Source: Sanderia malayensis
Taxonomy: Eukaryota > Cnidaria > Scyphozoa > Semaeostomeae > Pelagiidae
Assembly: GCA_013076295.1 (NCBI GenBank)
Contig: RQOL01000718.1
Span: 4,748,081-4,812,080, forward strand
Length of the DNA stretch: 64,000 bases
Reading direction: 5' to 3'
Made by a program: the position numbers and the translations under genes
The notes under the pieces: generated by a model
What the model saw: the letters and a program-made list of their open reading frames with translations, nothing else
The model's database searches: none
Told to the model about the DNA's origin: nothing
Shown: positions 1-10,320 of the stretch, in pieces
Layout of the letters: every line of letters starts with the position of its first letter
How positions within the stretch are numbered: the stretch's first letter is position 1

Positions 1-89
1 TTGACAACTTTGGCTTTGCTGTCATATTTGGGGGTTTTCGGAAAACTGCTATTATTTTTTGAGAGAGAGAGAGAAGAAGTGTAGTTCTC

Positions 90-678
90 ACCATTTAACA
101 ATGCAATGACTCTCATCAACAGCAACAGCCACAAATTTTCCTCTGAGATCAGGAGATCTAAGAAGTGCTCTGTGTGTATCAACAGCTGCTTCAGGCGATG
201 ACAAAAGGATTGATGCCTGCTCTACATCATGCACATTTTTCCTCTTCTCCTGAATCTGATATCCTCCTTCACCTTCTGACGAATGCATCAGTCTGGATAC
301 GCGAATCCCATTTCTTTCCAACAAGTGGAGTTGATCTTTTTTCAACGAAATAAGAGGTTGAATGACCAAAACTACGGATCTGGTTCTCTTGCAATTTATA
401 TTATCATCTACACGCTTCTCTTGCTCTTTCTTTCCCAAGCTCTGATCACATAGGACGTCCAGAATGTCAAACGTGAATGGGATCAGCTAAACAACTGATT
501 TACCTGAGACAGTGGGTTGTGCTACCAGCACATCCCTACCTTGCAACAATCCTAACATGGCATTCACTTGATACACTCGCAGTGACTCAATTTTCAAAAC
601 TCTCTTGGAAGCTCTGATTGCTCTCCATTGACGAGATTCAAGCGATTCCACTGCAACTTCAACTCTACTTTCCGCCAT
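90..678 (-). pseudogene. RecQ-like SF2 DNA helicase, N-terminal exon with a nonsense codon
   Basis: Reading leftwards from an ATG at 678, one frame runs to about 90. It shows a degenerate Walker A (TVSGKS), motif Ia (IQPLISLKKDQ) and a Walker B/DEAH-type motif (VAVDESHCIVKW). The frame ends at a GTGAG donor, so later exons lie outside the window. RecQ-family helicases unwind DNA 3'-5' using ATP. An in-frame TAG at 487-489, just after Walker A, interrupts the otherwise continuous frame, and the usual Gly-Lys-Ser loop carries an unusual Val. The family is clear. Whether this is a host paralogue or the helicase of another AcademH-like transposon cannot be told, because the rest lies off the edge. 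A second, better-preserved RecQ-like gene lies at 47184-49272 inside a transposon. Confidence 0.72.
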
Positions 679-679
679 T

Positions 680-1260
680 TTGTTCGTTGCTCAGACTGGA
701 AAAAGTGAACAACACAACACCCCACCATATTTCAGCCTCATGTTCAGTGAGGCTTTCCAATTGTTTTCTTTTGTTGTTGAGAGTTCAATGATTGGCTGGG
801 CCCAGTATCAAAAGTGCCGACGGCGTCCCAAAATCGGGACACTGCATATTAAAAATCTCATTAATAATTCATGAGCAGCCAAGATGTACAAGTCTATTTT
901 GCTGTTCCCTCTCCTCGACTCTTTTTTACTTTTACTTTTATGGAGTTTTCACGAAATAGGCTTGGAGCAAGTCTAGGGACATGAAAGTGGCTGTTGTGTT
1001 CAACAATGACAAAACGTCAGCAAAATATCCAATGTTACTTAAAAAAAAACAAGCAAAGAACCAAAATTTCACCAGCTCTTGATTTGAATATAGTTCTTCA
1101 CGGAACGAAGTTTCCTGTTGCTTCTGTGTAGCGAAGTAAACACATGTTGCCCTGTTGCTCTTCTGAATACGGACAGGTCTATCTCACTGACACTGAGACC
1201 AGTACTCAATTCAATTCATTTCAATTCAAGCTCTTGATTACAGGTCAAGCAAAATGAAGC
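680..1260. other. No recognisable gene
   Basis: AT-rich sequence upstream of the RecQ-like ATG. It may hold that gene's promoter. No coding frame or repeat boundary was recognised. Confidence 0.5.
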
Positions 1261-1295
1261 CAAATTTACACGGCACTTTTTAACCCAGGTTCAAC

Positions 1296-1661
1296 CTAGG
1301 TTGACCCTAACCCGGTTTCAATCCTGTCCGATTTACACTGTCTTGCTCTGTTGTCGAATTTGTAACGAGCTACAAGTGCAGATTTTTGAGGCTTTAACTG
1401 CTTTTGTAATTTTTCCACTATCACGTAGTACGTCGTCGTAGACTCTTTCAATAGGCTTGGAGCTACTAATTCTTTCACTAACTGGTAGATTTCCGTCAGT
1501 AAATTGGTGAGTAAGACAGCTTTTTTCTGTTTGTGATCGGTGATGCCGTTTGCGACGAAATAGAACTCGAGTTGTTTGGCATAGCTTTCAAAATCAGCTC
1601 CAAGAACAAACTTCTGGACTTTCCCGATATTGCGAACTGGTTCTATGGTATCATCAGGCAT
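1296..1661 (-). pseudogene. Ty3/Gypsy-type Gag fragment
   Basis: From the ATG at 1661 (reading leftwards) the protein begins MPDDTIEPV and has a retroelement capsid-like region (SYAKQLEFYFVANG, KAVLLTNLLTEIYQLV). Gag forms the particle that packages retrotransposon RNA. No protease, RT or integrase follows: the frame decays at about 1300, where unrelated sequence begins, so this is only the 5' end of an element. The start was chosen at 1661 because the apparent upstream extension from 1685 is the primer-binding region rather than coding sequence. The same layout (LTR, TTGGCGACGAGG, gag) is seen in the Gypsy element at 16171, so the two are probably related lineages. Confidence 0.6.
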
Positions 1662-1673
1662 TTTAAATCCGGT

Positions 1674-1685
1674 CCTCGTCGCCAA
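1674..1685 (-). promoter_or_regulatory. Primer-binding-site-like motif
   Basis: Minus-strand TTGGCGACGAGG lies directly after the LTR and before gag. The same 12 bases occupy the same place at 16321-16332 in the second Gypsy element, which supports a conserved tRNA primer site. The tRNA was not identified. Confidence 0.5.
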
Positions 1686-1686
1686 T

Positions 1687-1812
1687 TGTTATGTTTCACT
1701 CGGTTTAGAGAGCAGATAACTAAAAACAAGTACAACACAAGATGGTGGGTCTTCACGTGTCTTTATTACAACATATCACGTGACTACACAGGGAGACCAA
1801 ATACATTACACA
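1687..1812 (-). repeat. Probable 5' LTR of the Gypsy fragment
   Basis: On the minus strand this stretch begins TGTGTAATG, contains an AATAAA polyadenylation-type signal, and ends ACATAACA immediately before the TTGGCGACGAGG primer-binding-like motif (plus coordinates 1674-1685). It is a single copy here, so the boundaries rest only on TG...CA ends and position. Confidence 0.5.
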
Positions 1813-1953
1813 CTGCTTCGCAGGATTTTGTCGTGTAAATAGGAAACTGGGTTAAACCCGGGTTAGCCAATAAACACGCATGCACATTTTGTAAGTTGCT
1901 CTTTGACACAATAATTATCTCTATGGTTGCTGTTTGCTTTTTATTAAACAAAG

Positions 1954-2741
1954 ATGGCAGACTATATCCAAATCTCACTGCTTATAAAATCAATGTTACT
2001 TTTGGCCTGTCTTTACAACCAGAATGTATATACATCAGGACTGAAGAGAATGCAGCAGCGAAAACAAGCTGCAAGGAAGCGGGTCGAAAAATATATGAGA
2101 TTGCGACGTAGAAAAACGAAATCCAGTTTAAGAAACTCCCTAGGTGCTCTGTATCACCCCTTGCATTTACCAGTTGAAAGAGCTATTTGGTGCAGTCGAG
2201 AAGTGGTAATTGGTGGGAGAGTATTGTTCTGAACTGTTTCACAGCTCCAGATTGGCTAAAAATTTTTAGAATGAAAAAAGCAACGTTTGTTTTTATTTGT
2301 GAGCAACTTCGACCATATCTTCAGAAGGAAGACTCTAATATGAGGAAGGCTTTTCCTGTTGAAAAACGACTGGCCATTGCACTTTGGAGATTGGTGACTG
2401 GTTCCTACTACAACACCACTGGGCATCTTTTTGGGATCTCAGAAGCAAGTGCCTGCTGGATTCGTGACGAGGTTTGTTCACTAGTGGCAACAAAGTTGCT
2501 GCCAAGTTTCCAGAGGGAGCTGAACTTGATGAAGTCGTTGAAGATTTTGAAAAAAGATGGGGCTTCTCACAGTGTGCTGCTGCGATAGACGGATCACACA
2601 TACCAATAAGGCACCAATAGAATACCATGCTGATTTTTATAATCGAAAAGGTTGGTATACTTGTTGATAGCAAATACAGATTTAGAGACATTAATGTTGG
2701 TTGGCCTGGCAAAATTCATGATGCCAGGGTGTTTTCCAACT
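1954..2741 (+). pseudogene. PIF/Harbinger transposase (DDE_Tnp_4), 5' part
   Basis: Cut-and-paste DNA transposase. Visible landmarks are an N-terminal region (RSGNWWESIVLNCF), a helix-turn-helix-like segment (AIALWRLVTGSYYNTTGHLFG), the first-Asp motif AAIDGSHIPI near 2577-2606, and the block RDINVGWPGKIHDARVFSNS at 2686-2745. Frameshifts and stops (about 2232, 2586, 2660) make it a pseudogene. It stops abruptly at the 8-bp target site 2734-2741, where the 27-kb TIR block begins. The matching 3' part starts at 30053. The two halves read as one Harbinger ORF, which fixes the insertion boundary at base resolution. Harbinger TIRs were not located. Confidence 0.85.
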
Positions 2742-2783
2742 CCCAGGGGGGCACTCGGTACATAGACATACGGGGGGTCAGTC
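2742..2783 (+). repeat. Left TIR of the outer transposon
   Basis: Begins CCCAGGGGGG. It matches the inverted right end at 30012-30052 with a few substitutions and one length difference in a G run. Confidence 0.85.
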
Positions 2784-3112
2784 AGAGAATTTTACAAGGT
2801 TCCCCAAAAAATCAGAACTGAATTTCTTGAAAACCCAAAACTATCAATTTTTTAATATCTTGTACCCAAAGATCTCAAAGATTGTAATCAAGGATAAAGT
2901 GGTTTTGGAAAAGTGCAAAAGTGTATTTGGCAAGAACGATTTCAAGAAAACACAATAATAATAAAATATACAGTAAGAGGCAAAAAAGTAATCTATTTGA
3001 TAATACTCAGAGCTATGTTTGCTATTTTGATAACCATTTATATGTATACTAGCCGGGGGCGCTCGAGTTCGCTCGCTTCCCGGAGGGGGGCAAGTGAAAA
3101 AACTTAATGTGT

Positions 3113-3660
3113 CGGCGCACTTCGTGCGCTGCATTCGCTTCCGCTCATGCCCCTGTCAAACCCACTTACAATGGGTTAGCTCGCTGCGCTCACCTGACTA
3201 TCAATTATCAAGACACATTGACTGATAGGGCGCACTTCGTGCGCTTCATTCGCTTACGCTCATGCACCTTTCGACCCCAATTACAATGGGATAGCTCGCT
3301 GCGCTCGCCTGTCTATCAATTATCAAGAAACATTGACTGCTAGGGCGCACTTCGTGCGCTGCATTCCCTTACAATCATGCCCCTTTCAACCCTACCTACA
3401 ATGGGTTAGCTCGCTGCGCTCGCCTGTCTATCTATTATCAAGAAACGTTGACTGATAGGGCGCACTTCGTGCGCTGCATTCGCTCCCGCTCATGCCCCTT
3501 TTAACCCCACCTACAATGGGTTAGCTGGCTGCGCTCGCCTGTCTATCTATTACCAAGAAACATTAGCTGATAGGGCGCATTTCGTGCGCTGCATTCGCTC
3601 ACGCTCATGCCTCTGCCTACTCCTCTTGCAACAGTTTGGCTCGCTTCGCTCGCCTGATAA
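3113..3660 (+). repeat. Minisatellite of about 116 bp, five units, in a Helitron end
   Basis: Units start with the palindromic GCGCACTTCGTGCGC at about 3113, 3229, 3344, 3460 and 3575. Each unit contains the phrase AGCTCGCTGCGCTCGCCTG (degenerate in some units). The Helitron at 4404 has two such units and the one at 33965 has one, so copy number varies between related elements. Confidence 0.85.
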
Positions 3661-4403
3661 CCCCGTATTATAATTTGTTTATTAAAACTTTGGGCTTGCT
3701 TAGATTAGGCCTAAGCGTCGCAAGCATGCCGAAGCAACAATGGCGGTCGCCTATTACCTAAACTACAACTATCTCACTCAAAAAAAACAAAACAAAGCTA
3801 TCACCTGTGTTCTAAATTTAGGCCATGGGCAGTGCAGGCAAAAAGGCTCTCAAAAAAGTTTTCGTTGGACCCAACCTGGAGACTACTTTCTGACAACAGA
3901 AATGTAAAGGAAATACCTTTCTCATCACGTTTTCACTTGTGTGCGGTTGCACAGACCCGCAGTTTTTTCAAAAACCATGAAATTATTTCCATGTTTTTCC
4001 GCTCGAAAATTTTCCACCGAGCGCCATTTTGTAGTGTTTTCCAGTTCGATTTCACGGCATGCAAAAGAGGCTGACTGTATATTCTATATTGATTCGAGAT
4101 AGAGGCTGAGCTTTTTCAGATTCCTCCCCATCCATGTCAGTACTTTAACCAGGGGTTGTATAACTGGGGGTAAGGGGGCATTCTGCCCCTTTCAATGCAA
4201 AGTGCTGAATTTTTCGGAAAATTTTATTCTATTTTCTTCAACATTTCTAGTGTACTGTAAGTCGAAGTGACTTGGTTTTTTGTAATGCGCTAATTTAATT
4301 GCGCTAAAAAACTGCAAGGCTATATTTCCAAAACTTAAGAAAATTGTTAGCGTAAAAACCATGAAAATATGGTCAAATTATTTTGCATAGTTTCTTATAA
4401 AAA

Positions 4404-5153
4404 CTAGCCGGGGGCGCTCGCGTTCGCTCGCTTCCCGGAGGGGGGCAAGTGAAAAAAACTTAATGTGGTTGGCGCACTTCGTGCGCTGCATTCGCTCACG
4501 CTCATGCCTCTTTCGACCCCACGTACAATGGGTTAGCTCGCTGCGCTCGCCTGTCTATCCATTATCAAAAAGCATTGACTGATAGGGCGCACTTCGTGCG
4601 CTGCATTCGCTTACGCTCATGCCTCTGCCTACTCCTTTTACAACAGCTTGGCTCGCTTCGCTCGCCTGATAATCCCTTATCATAATTTGTTGATTAAAAC
4701 TTTGGGCTTGTTTACATTAGGCCTAAGGATCGCAACTGTTCTCGTGAAGTCGCAAAAGAGCCAATCAATTTGCAGCAAAAGGCGAAACGGGTCACGTGAA
4801 CAGCGAATACGTGGTTCGAAAATGGAGTTCGCAACGCGAATTTGGAATTTTCGCCACCGTAAACTGTAGTTTTTTCGTGATAGCACAATTAGCAGAATAA
4901 TTAATGAAATAATTCAAAAGAACTTTAAAAAAAACGAAACCAAAAATAGATAACCTTGGTCTAATTAATAATTGGCACTTTCCATTTGAAATTTAGCACA
5001 ATAAATGTACAAACAAAAAAGCCTTTTTGATTACACGGTTCGCCGTTTCGGCCCATTGTTTTGAGGCGTTCGACCTATTGTTTCGGGTCGAATCTATTGT
5101 TTTTGGCAGGGAAAGTGCGTCATCACGTGACTCCGTAGAATATATATATTAGA
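4404..5153 (-). mobile_element. Non-autonomous Helitron, 750 bp
   Basis: Plus strand reads A|CTAGCCGGGGG ... ATATATTAGA|T, so on the minus strand it has the TC start and hairpin-CTAG end of a Helitron between A and T, without duplication. It carries two 116-bp minisatellite units near the hairpin end and sequence shared with 7600-8085, 34070-34709 and (inverted) 58308-59000. No protein is encoded. Confidence 0.82.
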
Positions 5154-5403
5154 TGAGTGTACCCGTAAAGACCAAAGTAGTGTGTTTTGTTGTTTGGGCT
5201 GATGTCTGCATATGCTACTTGTTATAAAATCTCGTTGTATTGATATTAATTTCCGTGAAATGTGTCACTTTCGTAAAGAAACCCAGTAGTTCTCTGATGA
5301 TATTCTTGTGAGCGCCGGCTCGTTCCATTGTAACTTGGTAACAAGGAAACCCTTCCGTGACTTTCTTTTGAAACTCTGTGATATTCTGGAAATTTGAAAC
5401 TCT

Positions 5404-5716
5404 GTGAAACTCTGGAAATGCGCTCTTCTGGCTTGGTGGAAAATGGAGAGCACACCACGCTGCCTGATCCATTTGGAAGGTATTGAAGGTCCTCTTACAC
5501 GCTTTTCGCGTCATTCTTGGTCAACCTTTCTGAGATTTCGTGAAACCTGGCTAAACGTTGATGGGAAACAGACAGACATCGCGGCTGCAACCCTTCAGAA
5601 ATTATCGAAAGAAGATTGCGAAAAACTAATTGAAGACGACGAAGAAGACCAAGCTCCATTCTTTTATCATAGAAAATGCTACTCGAGATTCACGGACAAA
5701 GCAAAGCTTCAAGCTG
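5404..5716 (+). pseudogene. Unrecognised protein fragment with a C-terminal HxxCY motif
   Basis: The frame contains NVDGKQTDIAAATLQKLS, an acidic EDDEEDQAPFF stretch and YHRKCYSRFTDKAKL, then runs straight into a tetranucleotide microsatellite at about 5723. The His-Lys-Cys-Tyr pattern resembles N-terminal segments of multi-copy cnidarian proteins that I cannot name. It lies between the arms of the 3820-7478 element and may be its gene or captured sequence. A cysteine-rich fragment on the other side of the microsatellite (6510-6821) could be the C-terminus of the same protein, with the middle lost. Confidence 0.4.
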
Positions 5717-5722
5717 CACAAA

Positions 5723-6509
5723 CAAACCTACATACATACATACAAACATACATACATACATACATACATACATACATACATACATACATGAGCCGGGTTC
5801 GGTCGCTTCGCTCCCTCCCCGGAGCCCGTCAAGTAAAGAAAGGTTAATCTGGTGGGCGCGCTTCGAGCGCTGCATTCGCTACCGCTCATGCCCATACATA
5901 CATACATACATACATACATACATACATACATACCCTACAATACATACCCTACAATACATACCCAACAATACATACCCTACATAACATACCCTACAATACA
6001 TACCCTACAATACATACCCTACAATACATACCCTACAATACATACCCTACAATACGTACCCTACAATACATACCCTACAATACAAACCCTACAATACATA
6101 CCCTACAATACATACCCTACAAGTATGTATGTATGTATGTATGTATGCTCATGTATGTATGTAAGTAGGTATGTATGTATGTATGTATGTATGTATGTAT
6201 GTATGGGCATGAGGGGTAGCGAATGCAGCGCGCGAAGCGCGCCAACCAGATTAAGCTTTGTTTACTTGATGGGCTTGATGGCTCATGTATGTATGTATGT
6301 ATGTATGTATGTATGTATGTATGTATGTATGTATGTATGTATGTATGTAGGTATGTATGTATGTAGGTATGTATGTATGTATGTATGTACGGGCATGAGC
6401 GGGAGCGAATGCAGCGCGCGAAGCGTGCCAACCACATTAAGCTTTGTTGCTTCGGGGGCTCCGGGGAGGGAGCGTAGCGACCGGGCCCCCGTAGGTATGT
6501 ATGAATTGT
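5723..6509. repeat. ATAC/GTAT microsatellites with palindromic inserts
   Basis: Long (ACAT)n and (CCCTACAATACATA)n tracts at about 5730-6120 are followed by the inverted (GTAT)n tracts to about 6400, which make long but meaningless open frames. GC-rich units of about 80-107 bp interrupt them at about 5788-5894 (plus), 6206-6285 and 6388-6490 (minus). Each pairs a CATGAGC...CTCATGCCC-type border with a hairpin related to the Helitron CTAG ends. Another copy lies at 59367-59474. Confidence 0.85.
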
Positions 6510-6821
6510 CAAGCATACATCTGGAAACACTGCTTTCTAGCGATAATTGATATGCCAAGTCCTGTGGGAAATGGCTGGAAAGAAGAGGATGGCTTACTTG
6601 TGATCGACTGGATGGATCAAGAACCTGCGCCATCATCATTGTTAGAGTTTGTGTACTGTGGCTGCAAAGGAAAATGTTTGTCGAATAGGTGTTCATGTCA
6701 AAAGAATTCGTTAAGGTGCACACACCTTTGTCAGTGTAGAAATTGCGAGAATGCTGGTGGAGAAGATGAGGGTGAAGATGAAGAAGATGAAGAAGATGAC
6801 GAAGATAACGAAGATAACTAA
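6510..6821 (+). pseudogene. Cysteine-rich (CXC-like) C-terminal fragment
   Basis: The frame shows VYCGCKGKCLSNRCSCQKN, CTHLCQCRNCENAG, then an acidic tail of alternating Glu/Asp ending in a stop at 6819-6821. The spacing of about nine cysteines (CxCxxxC...CxC...C...CxCxxC) suggests a zinc-binding cluster like that seen at the ends of many multi-copy cnidarian proteins. A CXC/tesmin-type assignment is only a resemblance. It probably belongs with the fragment at 5404-5716. No function is claimed. Confidence 0.45.
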
Positions 6822-8085
6822 GATAACGATGAAGAAATGACATAAACGGCTTATCGGGAGAGATCAAGATACTTCCTTGTTCTCATTTTCTATTCAAATT
6901 ATGTTTTGTTTTTGTCACAAAAAAGGAATGCTTTTTTCCCGTCGAGTAACTTCAGTACATGGTAATAGGGGTTTATGCCACTTTTAGGGTATCTTTTTTA
7001 TAACACTTTTCAATTCGCCCAGTCTTTAAAGCTCCTCTCACGATTGAACACCCCTTAAAATTTGAGGAATACAAGTACTGTGCACGGAAATTTCAATCTG
7101 ACCCCCTTTAGTATAAATAACCCATCTCCTGGGGGCTAAATTGAAAATTTGCAGTATACATAAATACGCAAGAATAACCACCACGACCTCGCCGAAATCA
7201 GCCTCTATCTCGAATCAGTGGAGAATTTACAGTCAGCCTCTTTTTCATGCCGTGAAATCGAACTGGAAAACACTACAAAATGGCGCTCGGTGGAAAATTT
7301 TCAAGTGGAAAAGCATGGAAACAATTTCGTTATTTTTGAAAAAACTGCGGGTCTGTGCAACCGCGAACAAGTGAAAACGTGATGAGAAAGGTATTTCCTT
7401 TACATTTCTGTTGTTAGAAAGTAGTCTCCAGGTTGGGTCCAACGACTTGAAACGATAGAGCTGCACTGCCCATGGCCTAATTGTTTCCTGAAATTTTCCA
7501 GAGGTCTCTCAAACAATTAGCAAGTCTTTACAAAGATAATTCAGGTCGTAAAACACTTTGAAAGACGCCGAGTTATCCTTTGTGTTCAAAACAAAAACAT
7601 GCGTCTTCTCCAAAAGTACCTGCTGTTCAACCCGAGGGCAAATTTGCATGATAACGAAGTACGTGTGACTGTTCACGTGAAGTGACGAAAGAGCCAATCA
7701 AATTACAGGAAAAGGCAAAACGGGTCACATGAACAGCGAATACTCTGTTCGAAAATGGAGTTTGGGACACGAATTTGGAAGTTTCGCCAGTGTAAACCGT
7801 AGTATTTTCGTGATATCACAATTAGCAGAATAATTAGTGGTATAATTCAAAATTTCAGGAGAAAATCGAAAAACAAAATCCATTACCCTGCTAAAAATAA
7901 TAAACTAAACATTCAGTGTTAAATACATCGCCATATACCCTCAAACAAATAAGCCTTTGTGATTACACGGTTCACCGTTTCGGCCCACTGTTTTGGGGCG
8001 TTCGACCTATTGTTTCGGGTCGAATCTATTGTTTTTGGCAAGGAAAATGCTTCATCACGTGACTCCGCTGAATATATATATTAGA

Positions 8086-8436
8086 TGTGGAGACTGGGGC
8101 CCTGTCGGTTGCACTCAATTTAAATTCCACACTGGAGACAGTATACCAAGTGCACAGATGATGCTAAATTGGTAGAACTATCCACAACTATTAAATCAGA
8201 TATGCACTGACTGGTAGGACCTTAAGCACCCCTATAAAAAGCCTAACCACTTTAACAAAGAAAGATTTCTCTTCAAACAAATTCATAGGTATACCATGGC
8301 ATGGTAGCATAGCATCAAACTTAATTTTTGGCAAGTGTATTTAGAGCCTGTCCTTAGAGACCTTGTTCACCTTTTTGCCTCCCGTCAGATTCTTTGTTTA
8401 CTCAACAATTGGAACTGAATTAAATGTTTGAAGGTG
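8086..8436. other. Interior of outer transposon, no gene seen
   Basis: Sequence between the Helitron end and the BEL element. Presumably 5' non-coding sequence of the outer transposon. Confidence 0.4.
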
Positions 8437-8654
8437 TGTCGAGATCTTCGCTTTGAAATGACAACAATAAACTCAATAAACTCACAGATGTACGATTTTT
8501 AGCTTATAATTGTAACATAACGAATAGGACAGCTTTGATTAACAACACTCTCAAGATCGTAAAAAAAACTCAATCACAGTTGGCTTAGTCCCAAAAAAGT
8601 TCAAAGTAAAAGATTAATCAGCAAGTTGGGGGGGGGTCACTTCAGTTTTTCACA
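8437..8654 (-). repeat. BEL 3' LTR
   Basis: 218 bp, paired with 12394-12611. Plus-strand ends are TGTCGAG and TTCACA. Confidence 0.9.
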
Positions 8655-8704
8655 CACTCCCCCCTATTTGATCCGAATAGGCGTCAAATAAGCGTAAAAG
8701 GTCA

Positions 8705-10320
8705 AATAATAAATGTTCTTCACTCGTCTTCTAACTCCTTCTCTTCATAATTCAATGTCTCTATCACAGATTGCTTTGCAACTTCTGCTGCTTTTTTTTC
8801 GGTCTGAACTCTATTGCTTCAGGGTCAAGATCCTTTTTCCCGTGAATATCACACTCTAGTTCGAGAGGATACAATAACTCAACAGCTCTCTCAATATGCA
8901 TCTTTTTCGATTTCAATCTTGCTCCTCTAACAACTTCATCTCTACCTCGAATTAACTGCTCTACAATCCCGATATTCCATTCGCCTCTGTTTTTGCTGTC
9001 ACCTTTGATTAAAACAACGTCTCCGACTTTCAGTTGTTCTTCTTTATCTTTATGTTTAAGATTAAGCCGTTCTCTTAGTGATCTTAAATATTCATTCTGC
9101 CATCTTTTCCATAAGTTTTTTGTGCATATTCGTAAGTACGCTTATCCTGGTTGGCTCTGGATCTAGTAGTGCATTATCATGACTTAAGAGCATCATGTTC
9201 GGTGTAAGTAAGGGCAATTGTATATCGTCTTCGAGATAAGTCAATGGGGGGTTGTTGAGTGTAACTTCGACGTCCAATAATAATTCTTGTAATTCCTCAT
9301 ATGTCAGATTCGATTTCCCTAAGACCTTGTACATAGCTTGTTTTGTGAGGCCTATGATTCTCTCGTATTGACCTCCCCACCATGGAGCCTTGCTTAGGTT
9401 AAACTGCCAGGTAATGGATTGATTCTCTAAGAATCCTTTGATCTTTTCATCTGTCATAATCATCTTAATCCATTTCGCAGTGGCTTCAAATGTCTGAGCG
9501 TTGTCAGAGTAGATCTTTCTGGGCCTACCCCGTCTTGCGATTAATCTTTTCAAACAGGGTATTAGATGCTCAACTGTTGTATCAGGTAATACTTCTAGAA
9601 ACACTGCTCTTGTTAGGCTGCAAGCGAAGAGCAGCAGGTGCTTTCCTTTCACGATTCTTCTTCGCCTTATAGGTGATGGGTCCAGCATAATTGACACCCA
9701 CCACCTCAAACAGTCTCTCACCTTCTGTCTTGTCTCTTGGAAGGGTTGCTATTTTAGGTTTCTCAAATGGAATTGTATGAAACTTCTTGCAAGTGAAACA
9801 ATTCTTTCTCGCCTTCTTTGCTATCTTTCGCAATCTTGGAATCCAATAGTTTTGTCTCAACTTTACCATGGTTAACGCAGGCCCACCGCATAGTGTTAGA
9901 CGATGGCAGTTTGCAACTAATCTCTCACTAAATAACGTTTCAGATGGTAGATATATAGGATAGTCCCCTTCCAATCTCCCATGACAGACATATATCACAA
10001 GGCCATTTTTCTGTGGCCCAAGCTGCTGTTTTTCTTCTTTAAACTTATCAGTGTTCTCACATTTTGCTTGCTCTCTTCTAATCCAAAATTCGGTGGCTTG
10101 TTGCACCTCTTCTGTATCCAATGGTCCCATCTGTCTATTTTTCTTTGCATTCTGACAACTTTTTACAAATCTTTTCATCCAAGCCGTTATTCTCATCGAT
10201 TTTCTGAACTGAAACCTCTCTAATATTTCATCTAGCTCATCTTTGGTTTCGACAGCTGCTTTCAAAACTGCCTTAGTAGGTTTGACTTCAGATTCTGACT
10301 CATTACTTGCCTTGCTTCCC
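8705..10320 (-). pseudogene. BEL/Pao integrase with C-terminal DUF5641-like region
   Basis: Integrase inserts retrotransposon cDNA into the genome. Reading leftwards: an HHCC-type zinc region (ending RKNCFTCKKFH), then the catalytic core with GVNYAGPI, YSDNAQTF and WWGGQYERIIG, then a C-terminal domain (LKVGDVVLIKGD...WNIGIVEQLIRGRD). In the first core motif the expected catalytic Asp is Asn, while the second Asp and the Glu are present. A frame change near 9721-9580 splits the core. Together with the missing RT this indicates a dead copy. Confidence 0.85.

Larger units (their letters stand above)
3820..7478. mobile_element. TIR transposon with arms of about 280 bp inside the Helitron
   Basis: The left arm (from AGGCCATGGGCAGTGCAG at 3820) and the reverse complement of the right arm (ending at 7478) match over roughly 280 bp. 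Both arms contain the same short open frame (DPTWRLLS...FHRAPFCSVFQFDF), which here is just repeat sequence. The related Helitron at 33965 shows the uninterrupted sequence around the insertion point. A short ATT or AATT duplication is possible but not certain. Between the arms lie a nested Helitron, two coding fragments and long ATAC/GTAT microsatellites. Superfamily unknown. Confidence 0.65.
3049..8085 (-). mobile_element. Non-autonomous Helitron, interrupted copy
   Basis: On the minus strand the element starts TCTAATATATATATTC (8085 leftwards) and ends with a GC-rich hairpin followed by CTAG at 3049-3052. It is flanked by A and T as expected for Helitrons, with no target-site duplication. 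The same termini and interior recur at 4404-5153 and 33965-34709. Comparison with the 33965 copy shows that an unrelated TIR element (3820-7478) was inserted into this copy. No Rep/helicase gene is present, so it would depend on proteins from elsewhere. Confidence 0.75.

Noticed and set aside
3113..3660. Regularly spaced palindromic repeats that could suggest a CRISPR array
   Set aside because: The 'spacers' are nearly identical between units, the setting is eukaryotic, and the block lies within a Helitron end: it is a minisatellite.
3832..4074. 80-residue open frame DPTWRLLSDNRNVKEIPF...
   Set aside because: The same sequence, inverted, forms the other TIR arm at 7245-7466. It is repeat DNA with no sign of protein constraint.
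5676..6550. Long open frames of repeated Tyr-Ile-His-Thr or Tyr-Val-Cys-Met residues on both strands
   Set aside because: Translations of ATAC/GTAT microsatellites. No codon structure beyond the repeat.
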